A stretch of DNA of 32,031 nt from JACVRW01 sp035705985. GTDB lineage: Bacteria; Actinomycetota; Thermoleophilia; Solirubrobacterales; Thermoleophilaceae. Below, piece after piece: positions 20,010-27,983 of this stretch; within the stretch, counting starts at the first letter, position 1, and each line of letters starts with the position of its first letter. The position numbers were made by a program, and so were the translations under genes. The stretch lies in NCBI GenBank assembly GCA_035705985.1, contig DASSVP010000094.1:1-32031 (forward strand). The letters are read 5' to 3'. A model generated the notes under the pieces. It worked only from the letters and a program-made list of their open reading frames with translations, was not told where the DNA came from and made no database searches.

Positions 20010-21587
20010 CTCCACCCGCCGGATCTTTCCGGTGAGCGTCTTCGGGAGGTCGTCCACGAACTCGATCACGCGCGGGTAGGCGTACGCCGAGTGCCGCTCG
20101 CGCACGTGGCGCTTGATCTGGTCCGCCAGCTCGTCGCTCGGCTGGTGGCCGCCGGCGAGCACGATGAAGGCCTTCACGACGTCGCCGCGGCGCTCGTCCG
20201 GCGACGCCACGGCGGCCGCCTCCTTGACCGCGGGATGCTCGACGCACGCGGACTCCACCTCGAACGGGCCGATGCGGTAGCCCGCCGAGATGATCACGTC
20301 GTCGGCGCGCCCGGCGTACCAGACGTACCCGTCCTCGTCCATCATCGCCGCGTCCTTCGTGTGGAACCACGGGCCGCCGAAGACCTCCTCGCTCTCTTCA
20401 GGACGGTTCCAGAGGCCGAGCGGGTAGTGCGGGTTCGAGCGCGCTCGCAGGCAGATCTCGCCGCGCTCGCCCGCCGGCAGCGGCTGCTCGTCCTCGTCCA
20501 GGATCGCGACGTCCCAGCCGGGCAGCGGTCGGCCCATCGACCCCTCCCGCACCTCGACGGTCGGGAAGTTGCCGCACAGCGGGTAACTCTCCGTGAGGCC
20601 GTAGTAGTCGAGCACGGTGATTCCGTACTGGTCCCGGAACCAACGGATCACCTCCGGGTTGAGCGGCTCGCCGGCCGAGCAGGTGATGCGCAGCCTGTCG
20701 AGCGGGTAGCGCTTCCCGGCCTCCTCCACGCCGGTCATCGAGCGAAGCGCGGTCGGCGTCGTGAACATGTTCTCCACGCCGTGCTTCGACAGGAAGGCGA
20801 GGTGCTCCTCAGGGTCGTAGCCGCCCTTCCGCGCCTGCACCAGCGCCACGGCGCCGTAGCGCCACGGCCCGAGCAGCGGACAGATGCCGGCGGCCCACGC
20901 CCACTCGCCGGAGCCGTGGAAGAGCTCGCCGTCGCGCACGTCGTGGCAGAACTCGAACTCCTCGTGGGCGAGCAGGTAGCGGTGCCCGTGGAGGATTCCC
21001 TTGGCGAGACCGGTGGTGCCCGAGGAGTAGTAGAGCTGAGCGGGCTCGTCGGCCGAGGTGTCGGCCATATCGTAGTCCGGCGCGGCGTCGTCCATGGCGG
21101 GCTCGAAGTCGTCGCCCATCACGAGCACGCGCTCCACGAGCCCGTCGGGGATGCGGTCGCGGTTCGCGGCGTCCGTGACCACGAGCCGCGCGCCCGAGTC
21201 GCGCAGGCGGTGCTGGATGCCCTCGTCGCCGTAGAGGACCGACATCGACAGGAGGATCGCCCCGCGCTTGAAGGTGCCGAGGAAGACCGCGGCCGTCTCC
21301 GGCAGCGACGGAAGCAGCGTCGCCACGCGGTCGCCGCGCTCGACGCCGATCGCCTCCAGGACGTTCGCGAAGCGGTTCGACAGCTCCTGGAGCTCGCCGA
21401 ACGTCACCCGCCGCTCGTTCCCCTGCCAGTCCTCCCAGACCATGGCGAGGCGATCGGGCTCGTGCTTATCGCAGACGTCCCGCGCGATGTTGTAGCGCTC
21501 GGGCACGTCCCAGCTGTGCGCGGCGCACATCTCGTCGTAGCTGCCGAGCTCGTACTTGCGCAACGTCACGGAGTGGAAGCGTCTCAT
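19983..21587 (-). CDS. Acyl-CoA synthetase (AMP-forming, medium-chain-like)
   Basis: This 534-residue ANL-superfamily ligase has the P-loop 'YYSSGTTGLAKG' (about 186-197), 'YYGLTES' (328-334), 'HTKDAAMMDEDGYVWYAGRADD' (409-430) and C-terminal 'TLTGKIRR' with catalytic K521. N-terminal 'SWDVPERYNIARDVCDKH' resembles the medium-chain (ACSM) branch. It would activate a carboxylic acid to acyl-AMP and then acyl-CoA. The start is uncertain: ATG 21587 or GTG 21569 (six residues shorter). It is divergent from a broken DUF4242-like frame, and its 3' end overlaps the secreted hydrolase gene. Confidence 0.9.
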   Translation of the reverse strand: MRRFHSVTLRKYELGSYDEMCAAHSWDVPERYNIARDVCDKHEPDRLAMVWEDWQGNERRVTFGELQELSNRFANVLEAIGVERGDRVATLLPSLPETAAVFLGTFKRGAILLSMSVLYGDEGIQHRLRDSGARLVVTDAANRDRIPDGLVERVLVMGDDFEPAMDDAAPDYDMADTSADEPAQLYYSSGTTGLAKGILHGHRYLLAHEEFEFCHDVRDGELFHGSGEWAWAAGICPLLGPWRYGAVALVQARKGGYDPEEHLAFLSKHGVENMFTTPTALRSMTGVEEAGKRYPLDRLRITCSAGEPLNPEVIRWFRDQYGITVLDYYGLTESYPLCGNFPTVEVREGSMGRPLPGWDVAILDEDEQPLPAGERGEICLRARSNPHYPLGLWNRPEESEEVFGGPWFHTKDAAMMDEDGYVWYAGRADDVIISAGYRIGPFEVESACVEHPAVKEAAAVASPDERRGDVVKAFIVLAGGHQPSDELADQIKRHVRERHSAYAYPRVIEFVDDLPKTLTGKIRRVELRERERQG

Positions 21588-21878
21588 GCACTCGGATACG
21601 GTCGCAAGGGCAATCCGGCTGGAGCCTCGGCCGACGAGCTGGAGCTCGCGGCCCAGCGCTCCACCGAGGAGGGCGAGCGCCGCGGCGACGTTCGCTGGAT
21701 TCGCAGCTACGTGCTAGAGGAGAGCGCCGGAGGGTTCGGCACGGTCTGCATCTACGAGGCCGAGAGCGAACAGGCGATACGCGAGCACGCCGGCGACGCC
21801 GGCCTGCCCGTGAACGAGGTGATCAAGGTCGCCGACACCGTCATCGTGCGGCCCGACCCGCAGCCGGCGCGCCTCCTA
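21573..21878 (+). pseudogene. DUF4242-like coding segment without a proper end
   Basis: The frame reads '...ASADELELAAQRSTEEGERRGDVRWIRSYVLEES...TVCIYEAESEQAIREHAGDAGLPVNEVIKVADTVIVRPDP', which matches the core of small DUF4242 (SCO4226-like) proteins of about 85-95 residues: the W-x-x-SYV strand, C-x-Y-E-A and REHA-x-x-AGLP. The only in-frame start nearby is GTG 21573, inside the divergent synthetase gene, and its first residues do not look like the usual first strand. No in-frame stop occurs before 22967, deep in the antisense of the flavoprotein gene. A TAG at 21877 lies in another frame, and an ATG at 21586 shares that other frame. A frameshift by mutation or sequencing error is likely. 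The end coordinate is nominal. Confidence 0.4.
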
Positions 21879-22952
21879 GAAGCGACGGGCAGAGAGCGGC
21901 GCGGGCACATCGGCGCGGCCGAGCAGCGCGTCGACGACCACCCGCGCCGTGGCAGGGCCCGTGGAGATCCCCCATGGGCCGTGCCCCGCGGCCACCCACA
22001 GGCCCTGCTCCAGCTCACCCACCAGCGGGCGCCCGTCGAGCGACTGGGGGCGCGCGCAGGCGCGCAAGCCCACGACCTCCGCGCGCGCGAGCGAGGGCAC
22101 GAAGCGGCGCCCGGCGCGCCGCAGGCGGCCCTCCCACGCATCGGGATCGGGTGCCTCCCGCAGGAACGTCGAGCCGAGCGAGGAGCGCTCACCCGCAGGG
22201 ACGAGGCTGAAGATCGAGCTGCTGCCGCCGCCGGCCACGTCCTCGACGCCCACCTCCTCGAGCACGTGCCGGGGTGGGTCCGGGAGCTCGACCTCCGCCA
22301 CCACTCCCCACACCGGCACGATCGGCTGCCAGGCGCGCGTGGTGTCCACGACCTCCGGAGTCCAAGGCCCGGCCGCGACGATCACCGCCCCCGCCGGGCG
22401 GCGCACGCCGGCGGAGAGCACCCCGCGCGCGCGTCCGCCGGTGACCCAGGGCCAGGCCGTCTCGTGCTCGTGGAAGCGGGCGCCGGCCGCGAAGGCGCGG
22501 CGCGCCAGGGCGCGGGTGGCCGACGCGGGGCGCACCGGGTAGCCGGTGCCGAGCCGGCAGCCCCAGAGGCCGTCGGCAACCGCGGGCTCGAGCCGGCGCA
22601 GCTCGGCGGGCTCGAGGAGCGTCGGATCGAGCTCCGGGGCTTCGCGTGCGATCTCGCCGGCCGCCGTGGCGAGCGCCGAGCGCTCGCCCGCGAGCATGAG
22701 CACGCCGGCGGCCTCCGGCGGCAGCTCCAGGTCGTCGAGCTCGCGCAGGTGGCGCAGCGTCTCCACGTGCAGCTCGGCCAGCACCGGGTCGAACGGGTGC
22801 TGAACCGACCCCGAGTTGCGGCCGGCCGCTCCGGATCCCACCTCGTCGCGCTCGTACAGGTCGACCTTCACGCCCGCCTCGGCGAGGAAGGCCGCCGCGG
22901 CACAGCCCACGATGCCGCCGCCGATGATCGCCACGTCGGGCGGCGCGCTCAC
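21876..22952 (-). CDS. FAD-dependent oxidoreductase (DAO/DadA-like)
   Basis: This 358-residue flavoprotein has 'DVAIIGGGIVGCAAA' (dinucleotide-binding, about 6-20), 'YERDEVGSGAAGRNSGSV' (the FAD-contacting R-N-S-G segment) and a C-terminal 'ARPQSLDGRPLVGELEQGLWVAAGHGPWGISTGPATA', the standard DAO-family closing signature. The family oxidises amines such as D-amino acids, glycine or sarcosine, usually to an imine. The substrate is not identifiable. The GTG start at 22952 overlaps the spermidine-synthase-like gene's TGA by 4 bp, making it the third gene of a tight operon. Confidence 0.9.
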   Translation of the reverse strand: MSAPPDVAIIGGGIVGCAAAAFLAEAGVKVDLYERDEVGSGAAGRNSGSVQHPFDPVLAELHVETLRHLRELDDLELPPEAAGVLMLAGERSALATAAGEIAREAPELDPTLLEPAELRRLEPAVADGLWGCRLGTGYPVRPASATRALARRAFAAGARFHEHETAWPWVTGGRARGVLSAGVRRPAGAVIVAAGPWTPEVVDTTRAWQPIVPVWGVVAEVELPDPPRHVLEEVGVEDVAGGGSSSIFSLVPAGERSSLGSTFLREAPDPDAWEGRLRRAGRRFVPSLARAEVVGLRACARPQSLDGRPLVGELEQGLWVAAGHGPWGISTGPATARVVVDALLGRADVPAPLSARRF

Positions 22953-24478
22953 TCCTCGCTCGCGTAGTCCACGATCGACTTGTCGATCAGCCACTCCACG
23001 GGCGCCTTGTCGTCCGTGTAGACCTCTCCGCCCGTGAGGCCCGGCCCGAGCCGTCGCGCCGCGGCGAGCGCGGTCGGGCGCAGCGCCGCCGCAAGCGTGG
23101 GCACCGCCGCGCGCAGCCGGCCGGCCGACAGCGGCGCCTGGCTCGCCACGATCAGCGTGTTCGTGTCCTCTATCGGGTCGCGCATCGTGTTCGCGAAGAC
23201 GTCGCCGATCGTCGCGGTCAGCACCTTCTCGAGGTCGTCCTGGCCCTCGGGGTGGCCGGCGTTCACGATCAGCACGCCCCCCGGCGCGAGCCGGTCGCGC
23301 ACGGTCTCGAAGAACTCGACCGTCGTGAGGTAGAACGGGATGTAGGGCTGCCGGTAGGCGTCCACCGAGATGACGTCGTAGCGCGCGTCGATCCGGCGGA
23401 GGAACGGCCGCGCGTCCTCGTGGTAGAGGTGCAGCCGCGGGTTGTTCATGTCGAAGTAGTCGCGCCCGATCTCGGACAGCTCGCCGTCGATCTCCACGCC
23501 GTCCACGCGCGTCTCCGGGAAGAACTCCTCGTACGCGCGCGCAGTCGTGCCGGCGGCGTTGCCGAGGATCGCGACGCGCGAGGGCGGCTCGGCGCGGCCT
23601 GCGAAGTGCAGCACCAGGTGGCCGTCCCACACGTCGCCGGTGAGCACGGACCTCGGGTTGCGCGGCCCTCCCGGGCCCGGCTCGCACTCGGCCTCGCACA
23701 CCGAGTGCTGGGCCTGCCCCTCGTTCAGCTCGAGCGTCCGCGTGCCGTCGTCGTACTCGACCACCCGCGCGTACTGATACTCCGTCTCCGCCTCGTGAAT
23801 CACCCGGCCGTCGCCCTCGGTGCTCGCCTTGAGCGTTCCCACCGGAAGCGCGATCAGCGCCGCGATGGCAGCGGGCGCCAGCGCGTAGCGGCGCACGGGC
23901 CGCAGGCCGAGCACCGCGACGATCGCGATCGCCAGCGCGAAGATCAGGAAGGTGCGGCGAGTGCCTACCAGCGGGATCAGGAGCAGCGCGGAGACGAGCG
24001 TCCCAACGAGCGAGCCGGCCGTCGACAGCGCGTAGAGGCGTCCCGCCACGGTCCCCGCCTCCTCGACCGACTGCACGCCGAGCCGGATCGCCCACGGCGA
24101 GACCGTGCCGAGCAGCAGCACCGGGATCGCCACCAGGACGAGCACCGCCAGCAGCGAGCCGACGAACGCCCCGGCCGAGATCTCGTCGAGCGCGTCCACC
24201 GCCACGTCGAGCAGCGGGTCCGCCACGAACGGCACGATCGCGAGCAGCACCGCCGCCGCCAGCGCGGTGAGGCAGAGCGCGCGCATGTTCGGGTGCCGGT
24301 CCGCGAGGCGGCCGCCGAGCCAGTAGCCGACCGACAGCGCGACGAGCACGATCCCGATCGTGTTCGCCCACACGATCGTGGACGCGCCGAAGTAGGGAGC
24401 GAGCAGGCGGACGGCGGCGATCTCGGCGCCGAGCGAACCCGTCCCCACGACGAAGACGAGGATTGGGAGTGGCGGCAT
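22949..24478 (-). CDS. Fused membrane / spermidine-synthase-like protein
   Basis: This 509-residue protein is hydrophobic for about 1-215, with seven or so membrane helices and 'LLAPYFGASTIVWANTIGIVLVALSVGYWLGGRLAD', the typical opening of MFS-fused spermidine-synthase-like proteins. A cytoplasmic Rossmann domain follows: 'EAETEYQYARVVEYDDGTRTLELNEG' (229-254), 'VAILGNAAGTTARA' (302-315), 'VDGVEID' (325-331), 'HEDARPF' (353-359) and D373. The GGGDG loop of true aminopropyltransferases is replaced by GNAAG, so polyamine synthesis is doubtful; a SAM or decarboxylated-SAM role is only inferred. The ATG directly follows the stop of the secreted hydrolase gene (TAGATG). Confidence 0.87.
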   Translation of the reverse strand: MPPLPILVFVVGTGSLGAEIAAVRLLAPYFGASTIVWANTIGIVLVALSVGYWLGGRLADRHPNMRALCLTALAAAVLLAIVPFVADPLLDVAVDALDEISAGAFVGSLLAVLVLVAIPVLLLGTVSPWAIRLGVQSVEEAGTVAGRLYALSTAGSLVGTLVSALLLIPLVGTRRTFLIFALAIAIVAVLGLRPVRRYALAPAAIAALIALPVGTLKASTEGDGRVIHEAETEYQYARVVEYDDGTRTLELNEGQAQHSVCEAECEPGPGGPRNPRSVLTGDVWDGHLVLHFAGRAEPPSRVAILGNAAGTTARAYEEFFPETRVDGVEIDGELSEIGRDYFDMNNPRLHLYHEDARPFLRRIDARYDVISVDAYRQPYIPFYLTTVEFFETVRDRLAPGGVLIVNAGHPEGQDDLEKVLTATIGDVFANTMRDPIEDTNTLIVASQAPLSAGRLRAAVPTLAAALRPTALAAARRLGPGLTGGEVYTDDKAPVEWLIDKSIVDYASEE

Positions 24479-26431
24479 CTACGGCACAGCGTGGCAGGGC
24501 GCTCCGCCGCAGACGTCGACCACCTGGCCGCCCACCTTGAGGAACTCAGACTTCTGCACCCGGGCGCTCGGGGTCGCCCGCGGGTTCTCGTGCGGGTCGT
24601 CGCCGCTGCGGTTCGGCGTGTTGCCCGCCGGCGGCGCGTCCGTGCCCTTGGTCTCCGTGCCGACGGTGCGCGTCGGCCCGGTATCCCACATGACGATCGC
24701 GGAGCCGTTGAACGGGAAGCTCTCGATCGACGGGATCAGCTGGAACCGCCGCCACGGCGAGCGGCCGGGATCGAGAACGGGCCTGTACCCGCGCGCGCCG
24801 ATCGTGCGCGCCTGCACCTCGGCGGCGGTGTCGGAGACCTGGTGGTCACCGAACGCCACGTGCATCAGCACCTGGTGGCGCGGCGTGTTCGGCAGCGGGT
24901 CGCTCGTCATGTGGTGCGCGTAGCCGTTCGCATCGGCGCGGTCCCAGAGCAGCTGGATGTGCTGGAACCACAGCTGCCTGTCGATCACCTTCCGGTAGTT
25001 CGGGTAGGCGATCGCCGCGTAGGCGTCGAAGTCGACGCTGCGCTGGAGCAGCGTGGAGTAGTTCATCCCGGGGACGCCGAGCACCGCCCTGTCGAAGTCG
25101 GGCGCCACGGCGGTCAGCCCGCCGCCCATGATCCCGCCCTGGCTGTTGCCGTCGAAGAACAGCCTCGTCGTGTCGAGCACGCTCTGGCCGCCCTTCTGGA
25201 AGGCGGCGTGCGAGGACAGCCCCTGCGGGTGGATCATCGCCCGGCCGAGGAACAGCATGTTGAGGAAGCCCTGCTGCATGCGGTCCGCGAGCGTGTTGAA
25301 GCCCGACAGGTCGGACAGCACGGAGACGATGTGCGCCACGTCGTCGTTGGAGAAGCCGGCCCATGCCGTCGCGCAGAACACGAAGTTGTGCTCGTTCGAC
25401 ATCGACCTGACGTTGCCCGCGTCGATCTCGGTGGGACGCCCCAGCAGCCCGTGGCCGTAGAGCGACGGGCGCGCCTTCGGCGGTGCGGCCGGGTCGAGCG
25501 CGGAGCGCGGGACGTTGCAGTGGAACTTGGCCGTCGTGGTGCCCAGGCGGCGCGGCAGGCCGCGCCGGTTCAGGCTGAAGCGGCCGCCGGGGGCGCACCC
25601 GTTCGTGACGTAGCACGGCACCGTGATGGTGCCCTCGACCTTGCGCGCGATGCGGTCGTCCTCGGCCGGCGTGAGGTCGGTGACGGCGTCGACCGTGAAG
25701 GCGGGCGAGCTGCCGGCGACGGTGAGGTCCCTCAGGTTCGTATCGCCGAGCATCCGGAAGGCGTCGTTGCGGATGTGGAGCATCCGGCCGGCGAGGCTGT
25801 GCTCGCTCGCCACGGTGAAGTCCCACGCCGTGTAGACGTGCCGCCCGGTGTTCACCTTCCGCATCGCGCGGCGGATCCGTACGGCGTGGCGACCGCGAAT
25901 CCCTGGCCCGTCGATCCGCCGGCCGCGGGCGTTGCGGAGGTTCCGCAGCACCACGACGTACCGCTCGCCCTCCTCGAAGTTCCGCGCGGGACGGATGATC
26001 AGCAGGCGGTCCCTGCGGCGGCGCGCGTTGGAGTCGAGCTCGGCCCAGATCGGGTGCCGCTTGCCGGTGCGCGCGTTGAAGACCAGGATCGGCGACCTGC
26101 TCCGGAGGCCGCGGCGCAGGTTCGTGAGGGGCGGCAGCTTGCTCTGGCGGACGGCTGCCGCGGTGTCGAGGCCGGGCACCTTCAGGAGCAGCGCGCTCCC
26201 TGGGCTGAACCCGTCGGCGCGGTTGATGTCCACGGGGTTGATCGGCGTTCCGCTCTTGTTCCGCGGCATGTCGGCCCTGCGGAGGTTGAGGCGCACGCCG
26301 GTGTCCGTCCGCTTGTCGCGCTTCGTGTACGCGTCGCTCGGCCAGGGCAGCATTCGCTTCGCCGAGGCGGCGCTCGGGATGATCAGCAGCAGCGTGAGAG
26401 CCGCGACGGCGGCCGCGAGTCCGGTCCTCAT
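24479..26431 (-). CDS. Secreted alpha/beta hydrolase, paralogue of 6295-8325
   Basis: This 650-residue protein has a signal peptide (about 1-24, 'IIPSAASA'). It aligns by eye along its length with the hydrolase at 6295-8325. Shared stretches include 'DGFSPG', 'KVPGLDT', 'NARTxxRHxIWxELD', 'WDFTVAS', 'PSLYGHGLLG', 'DGNSQGGIMGG' with S430, 'VLGVPGMNYSTLL', 'GYAHHMTxDPLPxTP', 'HVAFGDHQV' and the C-terminal 'DVCGGAPC'. It is an extracellular serine hydrolase of unknown substrate. The ATG at 26431 has TAGGAT 8 nt upstream. It heads an operon with the spermidine-synthase-like and DAO-like genes and is divergent from bioA. Confidence 0.86.
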   Translation of the reverse strand: MRTGLAAAVAALTLLLIIPSAASAKRMLPWPSDAYTKRDKRTDTGVRLNLRRADMPRNKSGTPINPVDINRADGFSPGSALLLKVPGLDTAAAVRQSKLPPLTNLRRGLRSRSPILVFNARTGKRHPIWAELDSNARRRRDRLLIIRPARNFEEGERYVVVLRNLRNARGRRIDGPGIRGRHAVRIRRAMRKVNTGRHVYTAWDFTVASEHSLAGRMLHIRNDAFRMLGDTNLRDLTVAGSSPAFTVDAVTDLTPAEDDRIARKVEGTITVPCYVTNGCAPGGRFSLNRRGLPRRLGTTTAKFHCNVPRSALDPAAPPKARPSLYGHGLLGRPTEIDAGNVRSMSNEHNFVFCATAWAGFSNDDVAHIVSVLSDLSGFNTLADRMQQGFLNMLFLGRAMIHPQGLSSHAAFQKGGQSVLDTTRLFFDGNSQGGIMGGGLTAVAPDFDRAVLGVPGMNYSTLLQRSVDFDAYAAIAYPNYRKVIDRQLWFQHIQLLWDRADANGYAHHMTSDPLPNTPRHQVLMHVAFGDHQVSDTAAEVQARTIGARGYRPVLDPGRSPWRRFQLIPSIESFPFNGSAIVMWDTGPTRTVGTETKGTDAPPAGNTPNRSGDDPHENPRATPSARVQKSEFLKVGGQVVDVCGGAPCHAVP

Positions 26432-26472
26432 GGCAGGCGATCCTATCCGGCGCCCGTTCTAGTCTCGCCCGA
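26432..26472. promoter_or_regulatory. 41-bp divergent promoter, secreted hydrolase / bioA
   Basis: On the minus strand TAGGAT (26440-26445) is 8 nt from ATG 26431. On the plus strand TAGTCT (26460-26465) is 7 nt from the bioA GTG. The -35 position of each promoter coincides with the -10 of the other, and neither -35 resembles TTGACA. I see no clear biotin-repressor dyad. Confidence 0.55.
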
Positions 26473-27759
26473 GTGGACCTCGCCGCCGCGGACCGCAGCT
26501 ATCTCTGGCATCCGTTCACCCAGCAGCGCGCGTGGGCGCGCGAGGAGCCGCTGATCGTCGATCGCGCCGAGGGGACCGACCTGATCGACGTGGACGGCAA
26601 GCGCTACATCGACGGCGTGTCGTCCCTGTGGTGCACCGTGCACGGGCACGCGCACCCGCGCATCGACGCGGCGGTGAGCGACCAGCTCGGCAGGGTCGCG
26701 CACTCCACGATGCTCGGGCTCAGCCACCGGCCGGCGATCGAGCTGGCGCGGCGGCTCGTGGAGCTCGCCCCGCCGGGCCTGACGCGCGTCTTCTACTCCG
26801 ACTCGGGCTCCACGGCCACTGAGATCGCCCTGAAGATGGCGTTCCAGTACTGGCGCCAGCGCGGGCAGGACCGGCGCCGCTTCGTGGCGCTCGAGATGGC
26901 GTACCACGGGGACACGATCGGCGCCGTTTCGGTCGGCGGCATCAACCTGTTCCACTCGCTGTACGAGCCGCTGCTCTTCGACGTGGACCGCGTCGCGCCC
27001 GGCGACGCCGTCGCGCTGGACCGGGCACTGGGCGCGCACCGCGGCGGGGTGGCCGCGGTGATCATGGAGCCGCTCGTGCAGGGCGCCGCGGGCATGCTCA
27101 TGCACCCGCCCGGCTACCTGCGCGCGGTGCGCGATCTGTGCGACCGCCACGGCGTGCTCCTCATCCTGGACGAGGTGGCCACCGGCTTCGGCCGCACCGG
27201 GCGGATGTTCGCGTGCGAGCACGAGGGCGTGGCGCCGGACCTGATGTGCCTCGCGAAGGGCATCACGGGCGGCTACCTGCCGCTCGCCGCCACGCTCGCC
27301 AGCGAGGAGATCTACGAGGGCTTCCTGGGCGAGCATGTGGAGTTCCGCACCTTCTTCCACGGCCACACCTACACCGGGAACCCACTCGCCTGCGCCGCGG
27401 GGATCGCGTCGCTCGACGTGTTCCGCGAGGAGCGGACGCTCGAGCGCCTCCAGCGCAAGACCGAGCTGCTGGCGGAGCTGCTCGAGCCGGTCGCGGCGCA
27501 CCCCGTCGTCAAGGAGGTGCGGCGCTGCGGGTTCATGGTCGGGATCGAGCTGGTGGAGCACCCGCTGCCCGTGCGCATCGGGCACCGCGTGACGCTCGAG
27601 GCGCGCCGTCGCGGCGCGATCGTCAGGCCGCTCGGCGACGTGGTGGTGCTGATGCCGCCGCTCTCGATCTGCGCCGACGACCTTCGCCGTCTCGTGGTGA
27701 TCACCGCCGAGGCGATCGACGCCGCGACCGAGTCGGCGTCCATGAGCCAAGCCGCCTAA
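26473..27759 (+). CDS. bioA: 7,8-diaminopelargonate aminotransferase (BioA/BioK)
   Basis: This 428-residue class-III PLP aminotransferase has 'LWHPFTQ' (11-17), 'GVSSLWCTVHGHAHP' (48-62), 'YSDSGSTATEIALKMAFQYW' (108-127), Y144 in 'AYHGDT', D233 in 'LDEVATGFGRTG', the PLP lysine in 'LAKGITGG' (K262) and 'IVRPLGDVVVLMPP'. It converts 8-amino-7-oxononanoate to 7,8-diaminononanoate, the step between BioF and BioD. Phe15 and Leu52 replace Tyr17 and Trp52 of the E. coli SAM-using enzyme, and many stretches resemble the Bacillus lysine-using type. The start GTG 26473 has TAGTCT at 7 nt. It lies about 9.4 kb from bioBFD. Confidence 0.93.
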   Translation: MDLAAADRSYLWHPFTQQRAWAREEPLIVDRAEGTDLIDVDGKRYIDGVSSLWCTVHGHAHPRIDAAVSDQLGRVAHSTMLGLSHRPAIELARRLVELAPPGLTRVFYSDSGSTATEIALKMAFQYWRQRGQDRRRFVALEMAYHGDTIGAVSVGGINLFHSLYEPLLFDVDRVAPGDAVALDRALGAHRGGVAAVIMEPLVQGAAGMLMHPPGYLRAVRDLCDRHGVLLILDEVATGFGRTGRMFACEHEGVAPDLMCLAKGITGGYLPLAATLASEEIYEGFLGEHVEFRTFFHGHTYTGNPLACAAGIASLDVFREERTLERLQRKTELLAELLEPVAAHPVVKEVRRCGFMVGIELVEHPLPVRIGHRVTLEARRRGAIVRPLGDVVVLMPPLSICADDLRRLVVITAEAIDAATESASMSQAA

Positions 27760-27779
27760 GACGGGCGAGGCGCGCTCGG

Positions 27780-27785
27780 TAATCT
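27780..27785 (+). promoter_or_regulatory. -10-like TAATCT for the rubredoxin gene
   Basis: TAATCT ends 9 nt before the GTG at 27795, in the 35-bp gap after bioA. No Shine-Dalgarno is present. The spacing is at the long end for a leaderless start. Confidence 0.4.
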
Positions 27786-27794
27786 TCCCGCGCC

Positions 27795-27983
27795 GTGAAC
27801 GAGACCGACACCGTTACCGCCCAGCAGTGGATCTGCACTTCGTGCGGCTTCATCTACGACCCCGCCGAGGGTGACCCGGACGGGGGCATCCCGCCTGGCA
27901 CAGCCTTCGAGGACATTCCGAACGACTGGTTCTGCCCGGTCTGCGGAGCCCGCAAGAAGGACTTCGAGATCTACGAGCCGTGA
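27795..27983 (+). CDS. Rubredoxin
   Basis: This 62-residue protein has the two iron-binding pairs 'CTSCG' (C14, C17) and 'CPVCG' (C47, C50), together with 'YDPAEGDPDGGIPPGTAFEDIPNDWFCP', the invariant rubredoxin core. A single Fe(Cys)4 centre carries one electron in the cytoplasm, for example to alkane hydroxylases or reductive oxygen defence. No partner such as AlkB or a rubredoxin reductase is in the window. Its stop overlaps the Nudix gene start (GTGA). The start is GTG 27795. Confidence 0.95.
   Translation: MNETDTVTAQQWICTSCGFIYDPAEGDPDGGIPPGTAFEDIPNDWFCPVCGARKKDFEIYEP

Noticed and set aside
22949..24478. Calling the membrane fusion protein a true spermidine synthase
   Set aside because: The GGGDG loop is replaced by GNAAG and no polyamine genes are nearby.
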